Source: QHWK01 sp035315685
Lineage (GTDB): Bacteria > Acidobacteriota > Vicinamibacteria > Vicinamibacterales > CAVVIG01
NCBI GenBank assembly: GCA_035315685.1
Contig: DATFXR010000381.1
Location: forward strand, 1-31,274
Direction of reading: 5' to 3'
DNA length: 31,274 nucleotides
Shown here piece after piece: positions 17,850-25,197 of the stretch. The notes under the pieces are model-generated. The model did not search any database and was not told the origin of the DNA. It saw nothing but the letters and a program-made list of their open reading frames with translations. Both the position numbers and the translations under genes were made by a program. The stretch's first letter is position 1. Each line of letters begins with the position of its first letter.

Positions 17850-20012
17850 TCAGCGCGTGGACGCGGTCGCTTCGCTCAACGCGGCGCTCAGCGTGTCGAG
17901 CGTCAGCGGCTTTTGCAGATACGCGTCCATGCCTGCAGCGCGGCAGCGTGCCTCGTCGCTCTCGAACACGTTCGCGGTCAGCGCGACGATGGTCGCGCGA
18001 CGGCCGCGCTCCTGCGCGCGAATGCGCCGTGTGGCGTCGAGACCGTCGAGGTCGGGCATTTGGACGTCCATCAGGATGACGTCGTAGGCCCGTCCCGCTG
18101 CGCGATCGATCGCCTCGTAGCCGCCGGCCGCTTCGTCGGCGTGGAGTCCGAGTTCACCGAGCATCATCGAGACGACGCGGCGGTTCGACTCGTTGTCCTC
18201 GACGAGCAGGACGGCTATCGGCCGGCCGTCGAACGCTGGCGTCGCCTCCGCAACGCGTTCAATCGCCGCAGGCGAGCGGCGGATCGCCGCGTACAGCGCC
18301 TCGTGCAGCGCCTGCATGCGAATCGGCGTCGTCACGAGTCGATCGAGCTGCCCGGTCGCGACACTGGCGGCCGGTCGCAGTTTCGTGACGATGATGACCG
18401 GCACGCCCCGCTGCTCCCAGACGGAGCGCCGCTCGACCAGCGAGTCATACCACGGCTCGCCGCAGGCGTCGGCTTCCAGAATCACCGCGTCGAAATTCGT
18501 GTCGCGCGGGTCGCCGGAGTGGGCGGCGGTCTCGACACCCCATCGCTGCAGCAGACTGCGAACCTGCTCGCCGACGATGCCACTGCCAAGCAGTGCGAGC
18601 ACGCGAACGGCGCGCAGACTGTCGCCGTCGTTGACGTCGTGCCAGTTCGGTGTGGCGACGATCGCGCGGAACACGAACGTGAACGTCGCGCCCTCGCCTG
18701 TCCGGCTCTCGACCGCCATCGATCCACCGAGCAGGCGGCTGAGTCGATCGGAGATCGCGAGCCCCAGTCCGGTGCCGCTGACACGCCGGCCGCCCGGAGG
18801 CTCGATGTGACTGAACCATTGAAACAGCCGCGCCTGAAGGGCTTCAGGGATTCCGACGCCGGTGTCACGGACCGTCATCCGCACGGCCACCGCGTTGTCA
18901 CGCTGCGGTGCGGCGGCGACATGAAGGCTGACCTGCCCGGTGTCGGTGTACTTCACCGCATTCGACAGCAGGTTCAACAGCACCTGGCGGACGCGGTCTT
19001 CGTCGGCGAGGACATCGGGGACTCCGGGAGCGATCACGTAGCCCAGCGCCAGACCCTTGCGGGCCGCCAGTTCGCTCACCGAGTCGAGCGCCTCCTCCAC
19101 CGGCGCCTGCACCGGGAACTGCTTCGGAACCAGCGCCATCAGACCGGCATCGATTCGCGAGTAATCGAGGACGTTGTTGATCAGGCCGAGCAGCGTCGTG
19201 GCGTTCGTTCGCAGCATTCGGATCAGTTCACGCTGATCCGGCGGCATCTGTGCGGTATGCAGCAGATCGGCGATACCGATCACGCCGGTCAGCGGCGTGC
19301 GCAGCTCGTGGCTCATCGTCGTCAGGAACTCGGTTTTCACCCGGAGTCCGACTTCGAGCGAGGCGCGTCGGTTGACGAGGTAGACGCCGATCGCGACCAG
19401 CAGCAGCGCGCTGACGACGATCAGGCTGAGGCGCGCGATCGACCGGCGTGAGCGCTCGCGTTCGGCATCGACCTGGGCCGCCGCGTCGGCCTCGAAGCTC
19501 GATTTCAGTTCGGCAATCGCGTCGCGGACGCGGTTGAACCGTTCGGTTCCGAGCGCTTCGTCGAGCGCCACGCCTTCGCTGAGGCTGCCCTCGAGGATGA
19601 GGCCGACGACTTCATCGCGCGTCTGCAGGTACGCCATCCATGCCGTGGACACCGAATCGCGCGCGGCTCGCGTGCGTGCGGTCGAGAGGATCGGCGAACG
19701 GTTCTCGAGCAGGCCTCTGACGCGGGCTTCGGCCGATCGCGACTGATCGACGTAGTCGAGCTGACGGTTCGCATCGCTCGTATGCAGCGCGTAGAGCAGA
19801 ATGCGGCGGACCTCCTCGGTCTCGAACAGCACGTCGTCGATGAGATCGAGGCCGTCGCCGAAGCGGTCGTACAACTGGTTCGCGGCTGCTGCGGACTGCC
19901 GGAAGTCGCGCGCCACGACCCAGCCGAGCGCGACGACGGTCAGCGTCGCGGTACCGAGCAGCGCGAACATCCAGTAGGAGGCGACCGTCGAGCGCCGCGC
20001 CGCCCGGTTCAT
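17850..20012 (-). CDS. Membrane hybrid histidine kinase with pseudo-receiver and C-terminal receiver
   Basis: 720 aa. TM1 about 13-33, an extracytoplasmic helical region about 35-190, TM2 about 194-213, HisKA with MSHELRTPLTGV (His235), HATPase_c with NLLSNAVKY (Asn351), DTGVGI and GTGLGLAI, all intact. Residues about 466-580 look like a receiver fold without its chemistry: the acidic pair is replaced by LLGSG, the phospho-Asp position reads VILEAD (Glu513) and the Lys position reads TTPI. A canonical receiver follows (VEDNESN 604-610, MDVQMP with Asp649, Lys701). No Hpt domain is seen. ATG 20012 overlaps the binding-protein stop by 4 nt (ATGA), so I placed the start there although the frame is open further upstream in arginine-rich non-homologous sequence. 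It is the last gene of a five-gene operon; its likely ligand input is the preceding periplasmic protein. Confidence 0.92.
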   Translation of the reverse strand: MNRAARRSTVASYWMFALLGTATLTVVALGWVVARDFRQSAAAANQLYDRFGDGLDLIDDVLFETEEVRRILLYALHTSDANRQLDYVDQSRSAEARVRGLLENRSPILSTARTRAARDSVSTAWMAYLQTRDEVVGLILEGSLSEGVALDEALGTERFNRVRDAIAELKSSFEADAAAQVDAERERSRRSIARLSLIVVSALLLVAIGVYLVNRRASLEVGLRVKTEFLTTMSHELRTPLTGVIGIADLLHTAQMPPDQRELIRMLRTNATTLLGLINNVLDYSRIDAGLMALVPKQFPVQAPVEEALDSVSELAARKGLALGYVIAPGVPDVLADEDRVRQVLLNLLSNAVKYTDTGQVSLHVAAAPQRDNAVAVRMTVRDTGVGIPEALQARLFQWFSHIEPPGGRRVSGTGLGLAISDRLSRLLGGSMAVESRTGEGATFTFVFRAIVATPNWHDVNDGDSLRAVRVLALLGSGIVGEQVRSLLQRWGVETAAHSGDPRDTNFDAVILEADACGEPWYDSLVERRSVWEQRGVPVIIVTKLRPAASVATGQLDRLVTTPIRMQALHEALYAAIRRSPAAIERVAEATPAFDGRPIAVLLVEDNESNRRVVSMMLGELGLHADEAAGGYEAIDRAAGRAYDVILMDVQMPDLDGLDATRRIRAQERGRRATIVALTANVFESDEARCRAAGMDAYLQKPLTLDTLSAALSEATASTR

Positions 20013-20527
20013 GGCCGCTCGTCGGCAGGGCCGCGTGAGGGGCGGCGCAGCGGATATCGCGGGTCGCCGGGAAGGACGCCGTCGATTCTCAGCACCTTCA
20101 CCGTCGTCTCGAGCTGATCGGCGGCGACCGAGCCAATCGCGCCCGGCGCGCTGTACACGAAGCGCTGCATCGCCGCCGCGGACTGAATCGATCGCGGACC
20201 GATGTTGACGCTGCCCTGAAACGTTCGAAACAGGATGTGCTTGTCGTAGTCGCCCTCGGTCAGTCCGCAGATCATCCGGATCGCCTCGGCGCGCTCCGGC
20301 TGCCCTTTCTCGCGCAGCACGACCGTGATCTTGCGACCCTGCGGCCAGGTCTGCGTGTCCAGCATGAAGATGCGCCGCAGCTCGCTGAACGTCAGATTGT
20401 CGACCGGATTCGACGGGTGGACGATGATCGCGAGACTCAGCGAAGGCGTCTGCATCGACGGTTCCGCCCACGCCAGCGGCGCCGCCACGAGCAGCAGCAC
20501 GACGAGCGCCCGGCGCGGCGGTCCCAT
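20009..20527 (-). CDS. Small periplasmic phosphate-binding-protein-like (PstS/PBP-like) domain protein
   Basis: 172 aa. Signal peptide (RRALVVLLLVAAPLAWA) then a single PBP-like lobe: VHPSNPVDNLTFSELRRIF, TWPQGRKITVVLREKGQPER, GDYDKHILFRTFQG and YSAPGAIGSV. The pattern 'NPxNPVxxLxxxELRxIFxxxxxxWPxG' is that of short PstS-like proteins often encoded beside porins and sensor kinases rather than beside ABC permeases. Full PstS is about 300-350 aa, so this is a compact version. It follows the porin stop by 6 nt and overlaps the hybrid kinase start by 4 nt. I infer a sensing role, presenting an anion (phosphate is the family's ligand, but the specificity here is unverified) to the hybrid kinase. 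The C-terminal 20 residues are basic and probably a tail created by the overlap. Confidence 0.82.
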   Translation of the reverse strand: MGPPRRALVVLLLVAAPLAWAEPSMQTPSLSLAIIVHPSNPVDNLTFSELRRIFMLDTQTWPQGRKITVVLREKGQPERAEAIRMICGLTEGDYDKHILFRTFQGSVNIGPRSIQSAAAMQRFVYSAPGAIGSVAADQLETTVKVLRIDGVLPGDPRYPLRRPSRGPADERP

Positions 20528-20533
20528 CGCCCT

Positions 20534-21637
20534 TCAGAACACGAACACGAGCTGCACGTGCATCCCGTTTGCAGGGTCGTGATCGCCCGTGTGCAGACGC
20601 TCGTACTGCGCCTTCAATCCGACCCACGCGGCCGGATCGAATCGAGCCCCGATTTCATGCGTCTCGGAAGATGGGAACGTGCCGATGAACGGCGTGCCTG
20701 GATCGACGTCGAGCCGATCGTAGCGGTAGTACGGTCGAATTTTCCCGAACGCTCGCGACGCCTGCAGATAGCCACCGTGGTTGTCGTAGCGCGGACCAGA
20801 GGTTTCGTGCCGATAAGACAGGCGCAGCCACTCGGCCATCAGTTCCACGGCAGGCGTGCGGTAGACGCCGTAGGCGTCGACGATCTGGTTCTTGACCGCG
20901 AGGCCGCCCTGGTCCGGGATGTCATCGCGATAGAAGGAGCCGCCGATCTCCGCGCCGTGCCAGCGCTCCGGCCGCAGCGACAGCCCGAAGTTGGTGGACT
21001 TGGCCTTGTTCTGGTCGAGGCCTTTTTCGTCCTCCACGTCGGTCCAGCGGCGGCCGTTGCCGACTTCGGCGACATACCGCACGGCCGATCCGGTCCTGGG
21101 CACGATGCCGCGAGCGCTCACGCCGAGTTCATGAATCGGCAGCACGCCGCCCAGGTCTTCGAACGCAAAGATGCGCGGCCGGCCGATCGTGGTCTCGAAG
21201 TACGACCCGTGATGGAACGCGGCGTTGTAGTAACCAATGCCGGTGTGGTAGCGGCCGGCAGAGATGTTCAGGTGATCGTTCAGCCGATACGTCAGTTGAA
21301 GGCGCTCGACGTCGGTCGTGACCTCCGTGGTCGCGGCGCTCGCTTCGAGCACCACTTCAGCGAGCACGCTGACGCGATCGTTGATCGCCGAGGTCGCGAA
21401 CAATGCCAGCTGGCCGAGCGCGAACGAGTTCGGCGTATCGGGCTCGGTGGTGCCGCCCCAGTCGACCGAGCCAAAGGCATGGACCACCACTTCCGGGTGG
21501 CTCGGCGGCTGCGCATCGTGGTCCATCGTCTGGGCCGCGAGCCGGCCCGGCACCGCGCACGCGAACAATGCGGCGGCGATCGCACGACGGCAGCATCGGC
21601 GTCTCGGCTGGACGCGTCGCGCGTCCACGTCAGCCAT
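20534..21637 (-). CDS. Outer-membrane porin-like beta-barrel protein
   Basis: 367 aa from ATG 21637. Basic n-region with two arginine clusters, hydrophobic AIAAALFACAVPGRL, cleavage likely after LAAQ. Barrel features: FGSVDWGG, LGQLALFATSAINDRVSVLAEVVLEA, LNISAGRYHTGIGYYNAAFHHG, GLSLRPERWHGAEIGGSFY, IRPYYRYDRLDV, and a terminus of MHVQLVFVF. This resembles phosphate-selective-porin-like and other uncharacterised acidobacterial porins; specificity is not readable. It overlaps the small kinase gene by 8 nt and is followed at 6 nt by the PstS-like gene. The frame is open to 21664, but a start there would lie deeper within the kinase gene and give a longer n-region before the signal peptide. I infer it admits the ligand recognised by the next protein in the operon. 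Confidence 0.8.
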   Translation of the reverse strand: MADVDARRVQPRRRCCRRAIAAALFACAVPGRLAAQTMDHDAQPPSHPEVVVHAFGSVDWGGTTEPDTPNSFALGQLALFATSAINDRVSVLAEVVLEASAATTEVTTDVERLQLTYRLNDHLNISAGRYHTGIGYYNAAFHHGSYFETTIGRPRIFAFEDLGGVLPIHELGVSARGIVPRTGSAVRYVAEVGNGRRWTDVEDEKGLDQNKAKSTNFGLSLRPERWHGAEIGGSFYRDDIPDQGGLAVKNQIVDAYGVYRTPAVELMAEWLRLSYRHETSGPRYDNHGGYLQASRAFGKIRPYYRYDRLDVDPGTPFIGTFPSSETHEIGARFDPAAWVGLKAQYERLHTGDHDPANGMHVQLVFVF

Positions 21638-22301
21638 CACGGCGGAGCTCGACGTGCACGACATCGGCGCCCGATCCGGTCCCCAGTACGACAGCGCCGC
21701 CGGTTTCCTCGACGATGCGACGGGCGGTGCGGAGGCGGAGCGGATCCCCTGGGCCGCTCGTCCCTCGCCTCAGCGACTCCCAGGCGTGCGGCCAGAAACC
21801 GGACGGGTGCGCATGAATCACGATTCGAGCCTCGGCGGGCGTCGTGACGACGCGAACCGACACCGTCGCGTGGCCCCGTCGGTGCCGGATCGCGTGATCG
21901 ACGACGAGCGTGATCGCGCGGCCCAGCCGCGGCTCGTCGCCGGCGACCCGCACGAGACCCGCGGCGTCGGCGTCAATGCGGACCGCGTCATTCTCATGAT
22001 GCCGACTGGCGATCCGGGCGAGGATCAGGTCGAGTCGTGCCGCTGCGGCGGGGCGACCGGATCGGCGGGATGGTCGGCTGAGCAGGCTCAAATCGCCGGA
22101 GATCGCGACAAGCTCCGACACCGGCGCCGCGATGCGCCGCAGGACCTCGCGATACTCCGCCGCGGATCGATCGCGCCGCAGCGCGACCTCGATCTCGCCG
22201 GCCACCGCGGTGAGCGGCGTTCGAATCTCGTGGGCGACGGCGGCGGCGAAGAGATCGATGTCGGAACCCGCCGTGTCGCGTGCGTCGCTCACGTGGCGCA
22301 C
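21630..22301 (-). CDS. Small soluble histidine kinase with degraded ATP-binding domain
   Basis: 223 aa, no transmembrane helix or sensor domain. The HisKA box is clear: FAAAVAHEIRTPLTAVAGEIE with His24. The ATPase half keeps the framework (GDEPRLGRAITLVVDHAIRH; TARRIVEETGGAV) but the essential residues are missing: the N-box Asn is His136, the G1 box DxGxG reads IHAHPSG (162-168), and the G2 GxGLGL box reads GPGDPLRL. It should bind ATP poorly or not at all. It overlaps the response regulator gene by 13 nt and the porin gene by 8 nt. Possible roles (inference): phosphotransfer from the operon's hybrid kinase to the response regulator through His24, a phosphatase, or a loss-of-function relic. 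The intact frame and tight overlaps argue against simple decay. Confidence 0.8.
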   Translation of the reverse strand: MRHVSDARDTAGSDIDLFAAAVAHEIRTPLTAVAGEIEVALRRDRSAAEYREVLRRIAAPVSELVAISGDLSLLSRPSRRSGRPAAAARLDLILARIASRHHENDAVRIDADAAGLVRVAGDEPRLGRAITLVVDHAIRHRRGHATVSVRVVTTPAEARIVIHAHPSGFWPHAWESLRRGTSGPGDPLRLRTARRIVEETGGAVVLGTGSGADVVHVELRRDG

Positions 22302-22969
22302 TCTCCGGCCGCGATCGTGTAGCCGACGCCGCGTACGGTCCGGATCAGCGATCCACAGCGGCCCAGCCTCTTTCTCAAGTAGCTGATGTACACGTCGATC
22401 ACGTTGGATTCAGGGCTGTCGTCGTCGTCCCAGACGTGCTGCGCGAGATCCTCGCGGGACAGCGGTTTGCCGGCGCGCAGCAGCAGATATCGGAGCAGAC
22501 GGAATTCGGTGTCGCTCAGCACGACCGGCGCTTTGTCGACCGTGACGTCGCGCGTCTGCTGATCGAGCTCGATCGGCCCGCACGACAGAACCGCCGACAG
22601 CTGCCGCGAGCGGCCGCGGCGTGTAATCGCGCGCAGGCGTGCCAGCAGCTCCTCGAAGGCGAACGGCTTTCCGAGATAGTCGTCTGCGCCGACGTCCAGG
22701 CCGCGAATGCGATCGGCCACGCCGTGGCGTCCGGTGAGCAGCAGAATCGGCGTGTCCACGCCCCGCGTGCGCAGCCGTCGGCAGACGGTGAAGCCGTCGT
22801 GATCGGGGAGCATCACGTCGAGCACGATCGCGTCGAACCCGCCGGCGAGCGCGTGCGATTCGGCTGACTCGCCGTCGCCGACCGCCTCGACGTGAAACAA
22901 CTCCTCCCTCAGGCTCCGCTCGAGGAATCCGCGGGTTACGGCTTCGTCTTCGACGACCAGGAGTCGCAC
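22289..22969 (-). CDS. OmpR/PhoB-family response regulator
   Basis: 226 aa. Receiver domain residues 1-118 with acidic pocket VVEDE, phosphoacceptor Asp51 in VLDVMLPDHDG, Thr79 in LLLTG, and Lys101 in GKPF. A winged-helix DNA-binding domain follows at about 128-222 (VVLSDTEFRLLRYLLLRAGKPLSREDL, SNVIDVYISYLRKRLG, IRTVRGVGYTI). The GTG at 22969 gives exactly the family length and has GGAG 10 nt upstream; the frame continues to 23134 but that part is unlike any receiver N-terminus. First gene of the operon with the small kinase, porin, PstS-like protein and hybrid kinase. The promoter should lie in 22970-23199, and autoregulation is plausible. Confidence 0.95.
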   Translation of the reverse strand: MRLLVVEDEAVTRGFLERSLREELFHVEAVGDGESAESHALAGGFDAIVLDVMLPDHDGFTVCRRLRTRGVDTPILLLTGRHGVADRIRGLDVGADDYLGKPFAFEELLARLRAITRRGRSRQLSAVLSCGPIELDQQTRDVTVDKAPVVLSDTEFRLLRYLLLRAGKPLSREDLAQHVWDDDDSPESNVIDVYISYLRKRLGRCGSLIRTVRGVGYTIAAGECAT

Positions 22970-23028
22970 GGGTCCAACACTCCGGGCGTGGAGGGGCAAA
23001 AGACGATCCGCGACGTGCAGGGCGGCGG

Positions 23029-23059
23029 CCGTGCGGCTTTGCGCGGAAAAACCGCACGG
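23029..23059. promoter_or_regulatory. 8-bp perfect inverted repeat upstream of the response-regulator operon
   Basis: CCGTGCGG (23029-23036) and CCGCACGG (23052-23059) are perfect complements separated by 15 nt. The site lies 60-90 nt upstream of the regulator start and about 140 nt downstream of the NifU-like stop. It could end the NifU-like transcript or be an operator. OmpR-family sites are usually direct repeats, so I do not assign it to the regulator. The rest of 22970-23199 shows nothing recognisable. Confidence 0.3.
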
Positions 23060-23199
23060 TTGCGCAGAATGGTGGTCGAAAGACGTCCGCCGACGAACGT
23101 CGACGGCGAACAATGTCTGCCGGCGGCACGACAACGTCGATGGGTCGACGCCGCCGCCGATCCCGTCTCAGGATCGCGGCGAGCCGGCGGCCGCGCTGC

Positions 23200-23424
23200 T
23201 CACGTGAGGCACAGCGTCTCGAACTCGGGCAACTCGTCGCGCAGTGCGGTCTCCACACCGAGATACAGCGTCATGTGCGCGCTCGGGCAGCCGGCGCACA
23301 TGCCGGTGAGTTTCACGGTCGCCGAATTGCCGGCGACCTCGATCAGCTCGATGTCCCCGCCATCGGCGCGGAGAAACGGACGCACGCGATCGAGCACCGC
23401 TTCGACCCGTTCTCTCGTAATCAT
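23200..23424 (-). CDS. NifU C-terminal-domain (Nfu-type) Fe-S scaffold/carrier protein
   Basis: 74 aa. The sequence is essentially one Nfu domain: RVEAVLDRVRPFLRADGGDI, then VKLTGMCAGCPSAHMTLYLGVE with the cluster-binding CxxC at Cys43/Cys46. Two such monomers assemble and pass a 4Fe-4S or 2Fe-2S cluster to apo-proteins in the cytoplasm. The length fits stand-alone Nfu proteins of 70-90 aa. ATG 23424 begins MITRERVEAV; the Shine-Dalgarno is poor. The frame is open upstream to 23856, but that part lacks homology and is low-complexity. Divergence between DGGDI and CxxC is normal for the family. A 64-aa unknown gene lies 209 nt upstream in the same direction; no isc/suf genes are nearby. Confidence 0.9.
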   Translation of the reverse strand: MITRERVEAVLDRVRPFLRADGGDIELIEVAGNSATVKLTGMCAGCPSAHMTLYLGVETALRDELPEFETLCLT

Positions 23425-23633
23425 GCATGCACGAGGGGCAACGGCCGTGCCAGAAAGCCGGCGCCGGAAAGCCGTGGATCCGACGGAATGTCGAGGATCG
23501 TACGCGTGCGAGGTGGGGATCATTTCGCGCGACTGCGAGATATTCCGCGGAACGCGCGTCGGCCGATGGCTGGCTGTTCCAGCTCCGAGGTGTACACATC
23601 GAGCTGGCGATTGCGGCGGATTTCCGGCAGCAA

Positions 23634-23828
23634 TCAGCCGCTGCGGCGACGGAGCACGCGCAACTCGTCGGCGACGTCGGGCAGGCGTACGCCGTCGCGG
23701 CCGAACGCCACTTCCTCCCACTCGTCGTCCAGGCCCATGATCGCGTTCGCGGCGGCGGCAATCTGATCGGGCCTCGAGTTCGGGAAGCGCCTGGACAGCA
23801 CCGCTTCCAGTTTTTGACGATCGAGCAT
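23634..23828 (-). CDS. Small protein of unknown function
   Basis: 64 aa, beginning MLDRQKLEAVLSRRFPNSRP. The start ATG 23828 has GGGGGA 5 nt upstream, which decides it over the longer open frame to 23921. The protein appears to have two amphipathic helices (residues 1-28 and 42-60) around a short acidic loop (GLDDEWEEVAFG). No cysteines, no transmembrane segment, no motif I recognise. Composition is balanced and unlike the arginine/serine-rich spurious frames here, which together with the ribosome site supports it being real. It is upstream of the Nfu gene in the same orientation but 209 nt away, and I cannot say whether the two are linked. Confidence 0.6.
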   Translation of the reverse strand: MLDRQKLEAVLSRRFPNSRPDQIAAAANAIMGLDDEWEEVAFGRDGVRLPDVADELRVLRRRSG

Positions 23829-24063
23829 CTGTTCCCCCGGGCCCCGCCGTACGCAACGCCAGTGCCGGACCCTCTGTCGGATTGTCCGCGCTCTGGGCAG
23901 GCCAGCAGCGACGGTCGCCACGCGGCGCTATTCGAGTGCCGAACCTTGCAGTAGCGAAGGCGCTCGCTTTTCTGCCTCGCGTTCGTCAGCACGCCCGTTG
24001 CAATGACGCTCTGAAACGAAACTCGACGGGGTACGACGATCGTCGCCCCGAAAGCTGACCACC

Positions 24064-24993
24064 ATGAATCTTCGCACGCGATACCTGGGGCTGGACCTCG
24101 CGCATCCGTTCATGCCGGGCGCATCGCCGCTCGACGCCGATCTCGACATGGTGCTCCGGCTGGAAGACGCCGGCGCCGCCGCGATCGTGATGCAGTCGCT
24201 CTTCCAGGAGGACATCGAACAGTACGGAGCGGCCACCGATGCCTACCTCGAGCGCCTGCTGCGCATCAAGCGGCGGGTGCGCGTGCCGGTGATTGCGTCG
24301 CTGAACGGCACGACGGCTGCCGGCTGGCTGCGCTACGCGCGAATCATCGAGCGTGGTGGTGCGGACGCGATCGAGCTGAACTTCTATCACGTGGCGACCG
24401 ATCCGACGCAGGACGCCGGCGCGGTCGAACGGCGCCTCGTCGACATCGTCGCCGTCCTGAAGGAATCGATCGCGATTCCTCTCGCCGTCAAGCTCTCGCC
24501 GTTCTATTCGGCGCTGCCCCATCTGGCGGGAGAACTGGACCGGATTGGCGCTGATGGTCTGGTCCTGTTCAACCGCTTCTACCAGGCTGACATCGACCCT
24601 GTCCGCTGCGAGCCGGTGCCGACGCTCCGGTACTCGGATTCGTCCGAGCTCCTGCTGCGGCTTCGCTGTATCGCCATTCTCGCCGGCCGGGTCCGCAGCT
24701 CGCTCGCGCTCACGGGAGGCGCGCACACGCCGCTCGATGCAGTCAAGGCGGTCCTCGCCGGCGCCGACGTCGTACAGATGGTGTCGGCGATCATGACCGG
24801 CGGCCCACCGGCGCTGACGCGAGTCATCACCGGCTTCAAACTGTGGGCTGACGAGCAGCACTACGCGTCGATTGCCGAGATGCGCGGCGCTGCAAGCCTG
24901 GCCCGCTGCCGCAACCCGTTAGACTACGAGCGCGCGAACTATCTGCAGGTCATGCGCGACGCCCGCGGCGCCCAGTCGATTGCCGGTCACTGA
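24064..24993 (+). CDS. Dihydroorotate dehydrogenase-like flavoprotein
   Basis: 309 aa. TIM-barrel FMN protein of the DHOD superfamily: opening MNLRTRYLGLDLAHPFMPGA, then VPVIASLNGTTAAGW, GADAIELNFYH, IPLAVKLSPFYSALPHLA, GADGLVLFNRFYQADID, SLALTGGAHTPLDAVKAVLAGADVVQMVSA (phosphate-binding strand and helix). This is the 'dihydroorotate dehydrogenase-like' branch, which typically has LNFYH in place of the NCPN of true PyrD and is often next to pyruvate:flavodoxin oxidoreductase; no such gene is here. Its substrate is not established and pyrimidine synthesis should not be assumed. The start follows a weak GAAAG. It is divergent from the 64-aa gene, with the promoter expected in 23829-24063, and ends in tandem hairpins. 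Confidence 0.88.
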   Translation: MNLRTRYLGLDLAHPFMPGASPLDADLDMVLRLEDAGAAAIVMQSLFQEDIEQYGAATDAYLERLLRIKRRVRVPVIASLNGTTAAGWLRYARIIERGGADAIELNFYHVATDPTQDAGAVERRLVDIVAVLKESIAIPLAVKLSPFYSALPHLAGELDRIGADGLVLFNRFYQADIDPVRCEPVPTLRYSDSSELLLRLRCIAILAGRVRSSLALTGGAHTPLDAVKAVLAGADVVQMVSAIMTGGPPALTRVITGFKLWADEQHYASIAEMRGAASLARCRNPLDYERANYLQVMRDARGAQSIAGH

Positions 24994-25015
24994 CGGCAAT
25001 CCCGGGCCGAGGCCC
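24978..25015 (+). terminator. Two adjacent hairpins overlapping the stop of the DHOD-like gene
   Basis: GATTGCCG (24978-24985) and CGGCAATC (24994-25001) are a perfect 8-bp stem whose 8-nt loop ends with the TGA stop codon. Immediately after, GGGCC (25004-25008) and GGCCC (25011-25015) form a second short stem. Position supports a transcription terminator; no T-run follows. Confidence 0.5.
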
Positions 25016-25031
25016 GTGCGCAGAGGCGGAT

Positions 25032-25049
25032 GCCTGAGACGCCTGAGAC
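25032..25049. repeat. Two tandem copies of GCCTGAGAC
   Basis: GCCTGAGAC occurs at 25032-25040 and again at 25041-25049, just beyond the end of the permease remnant. The same nine bases occur once more at 25588-25596, between the two PadR operator copies. The sharing may be chance, or a trace of a rearrangement that removed the permease. Confidence 0.55.
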
Positions 25050-25072
25050 GCGCGATTCGATGATCGTCTCGA

Positions 25073-25186
25073 CTACGGTCGATCGGCGCCGTCCGCGAGC
25101 CGCTCCTGCTCGGCGATCGCCAGGTGCGCACGAATCTCGTCCTGGAAATCCTCCTCGTCGAGCCGGCGGCGTCTGAACCAGGACAC
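25073..25186 (-). pseudogene. N-terminal remnant of an acidobacterial orphan ABC permease (ADOP-type)
   Basis: 37 codons from GTG 25186 to TAG 25073: the peptide starts SWFRRRRLDEEDFQDEIRA and continues HLAIAEQERLADG before ending in ADRP. This is the cytoplasmic N-terminus characteristic of acidobacterial duplicated orphan permeases (MacB/FtsX-like proteins of about 800 aa, starting with a basic 'WFRRRR' run and then 'D..EEIRAHLA..E..L.ADG'). It follows the PadR gene directly (an in-frame GTG at 25195 lies 2 nt after the PadR stop), which is where the full permease normally sits. Everything beyond about residue 35, including all membrane segments, is gone; downstream DNA runs into the convergent DHOD-like gene. 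I infer a deletion remnant; translation to a short peptide is possible. Confidence 0.65.
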
Positions 25187-25197
25187 GATCCGCACGG

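Noticed and set aside
15667..18087. 806-codon open frame on the plus strand
   Set aside because: It mirrors the multicopper oxidase gene on the opposite strand and has the low-complexity Arg-rich composition of a shadow frame.
20009..20527. A phosphate ABC transporter (pst) locus
   Set aside because: Only a short PstS-like lobe is present; no pstC, pstA, pstB or phoU genes are adjacent.
20013..20627. 205-residue N-terminal extension of the hybrid kinase
   Set aside because: It overlaps the entire PstS-like gene; the ATGA junction at 20009-20012 supplies a natural start just before TM1.
20237..21847. 536-codon open frame on the plus strand
   Set aside because: It lies opposite the PstS-like, porin and small kinase genes, which have signal peptides, family motifs and coupled junctions.
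22970..23134. 55-residue extension of the response regulator
   Set aside because: Receiver domains begin within a few residues of the first strand; the GTG at 22969 fits and has GGAG upstream.
23425..23856. Long N-terminal extension of the Nfu protein (A-type or NifU N-terminal domain)
   Set aside because: I looked for a second domain and found only Arg/Pro-rich sequence overlapping the 64-aa gene in another frame.
24064..24993. True dihydroorotate dehydrogenase (pyrD)
   Set aside because: The substrate-binding NCPN-type block is LNFYH here, typical of the DHOD-like branch of unknown substrate, and no pyr genes are nearby.
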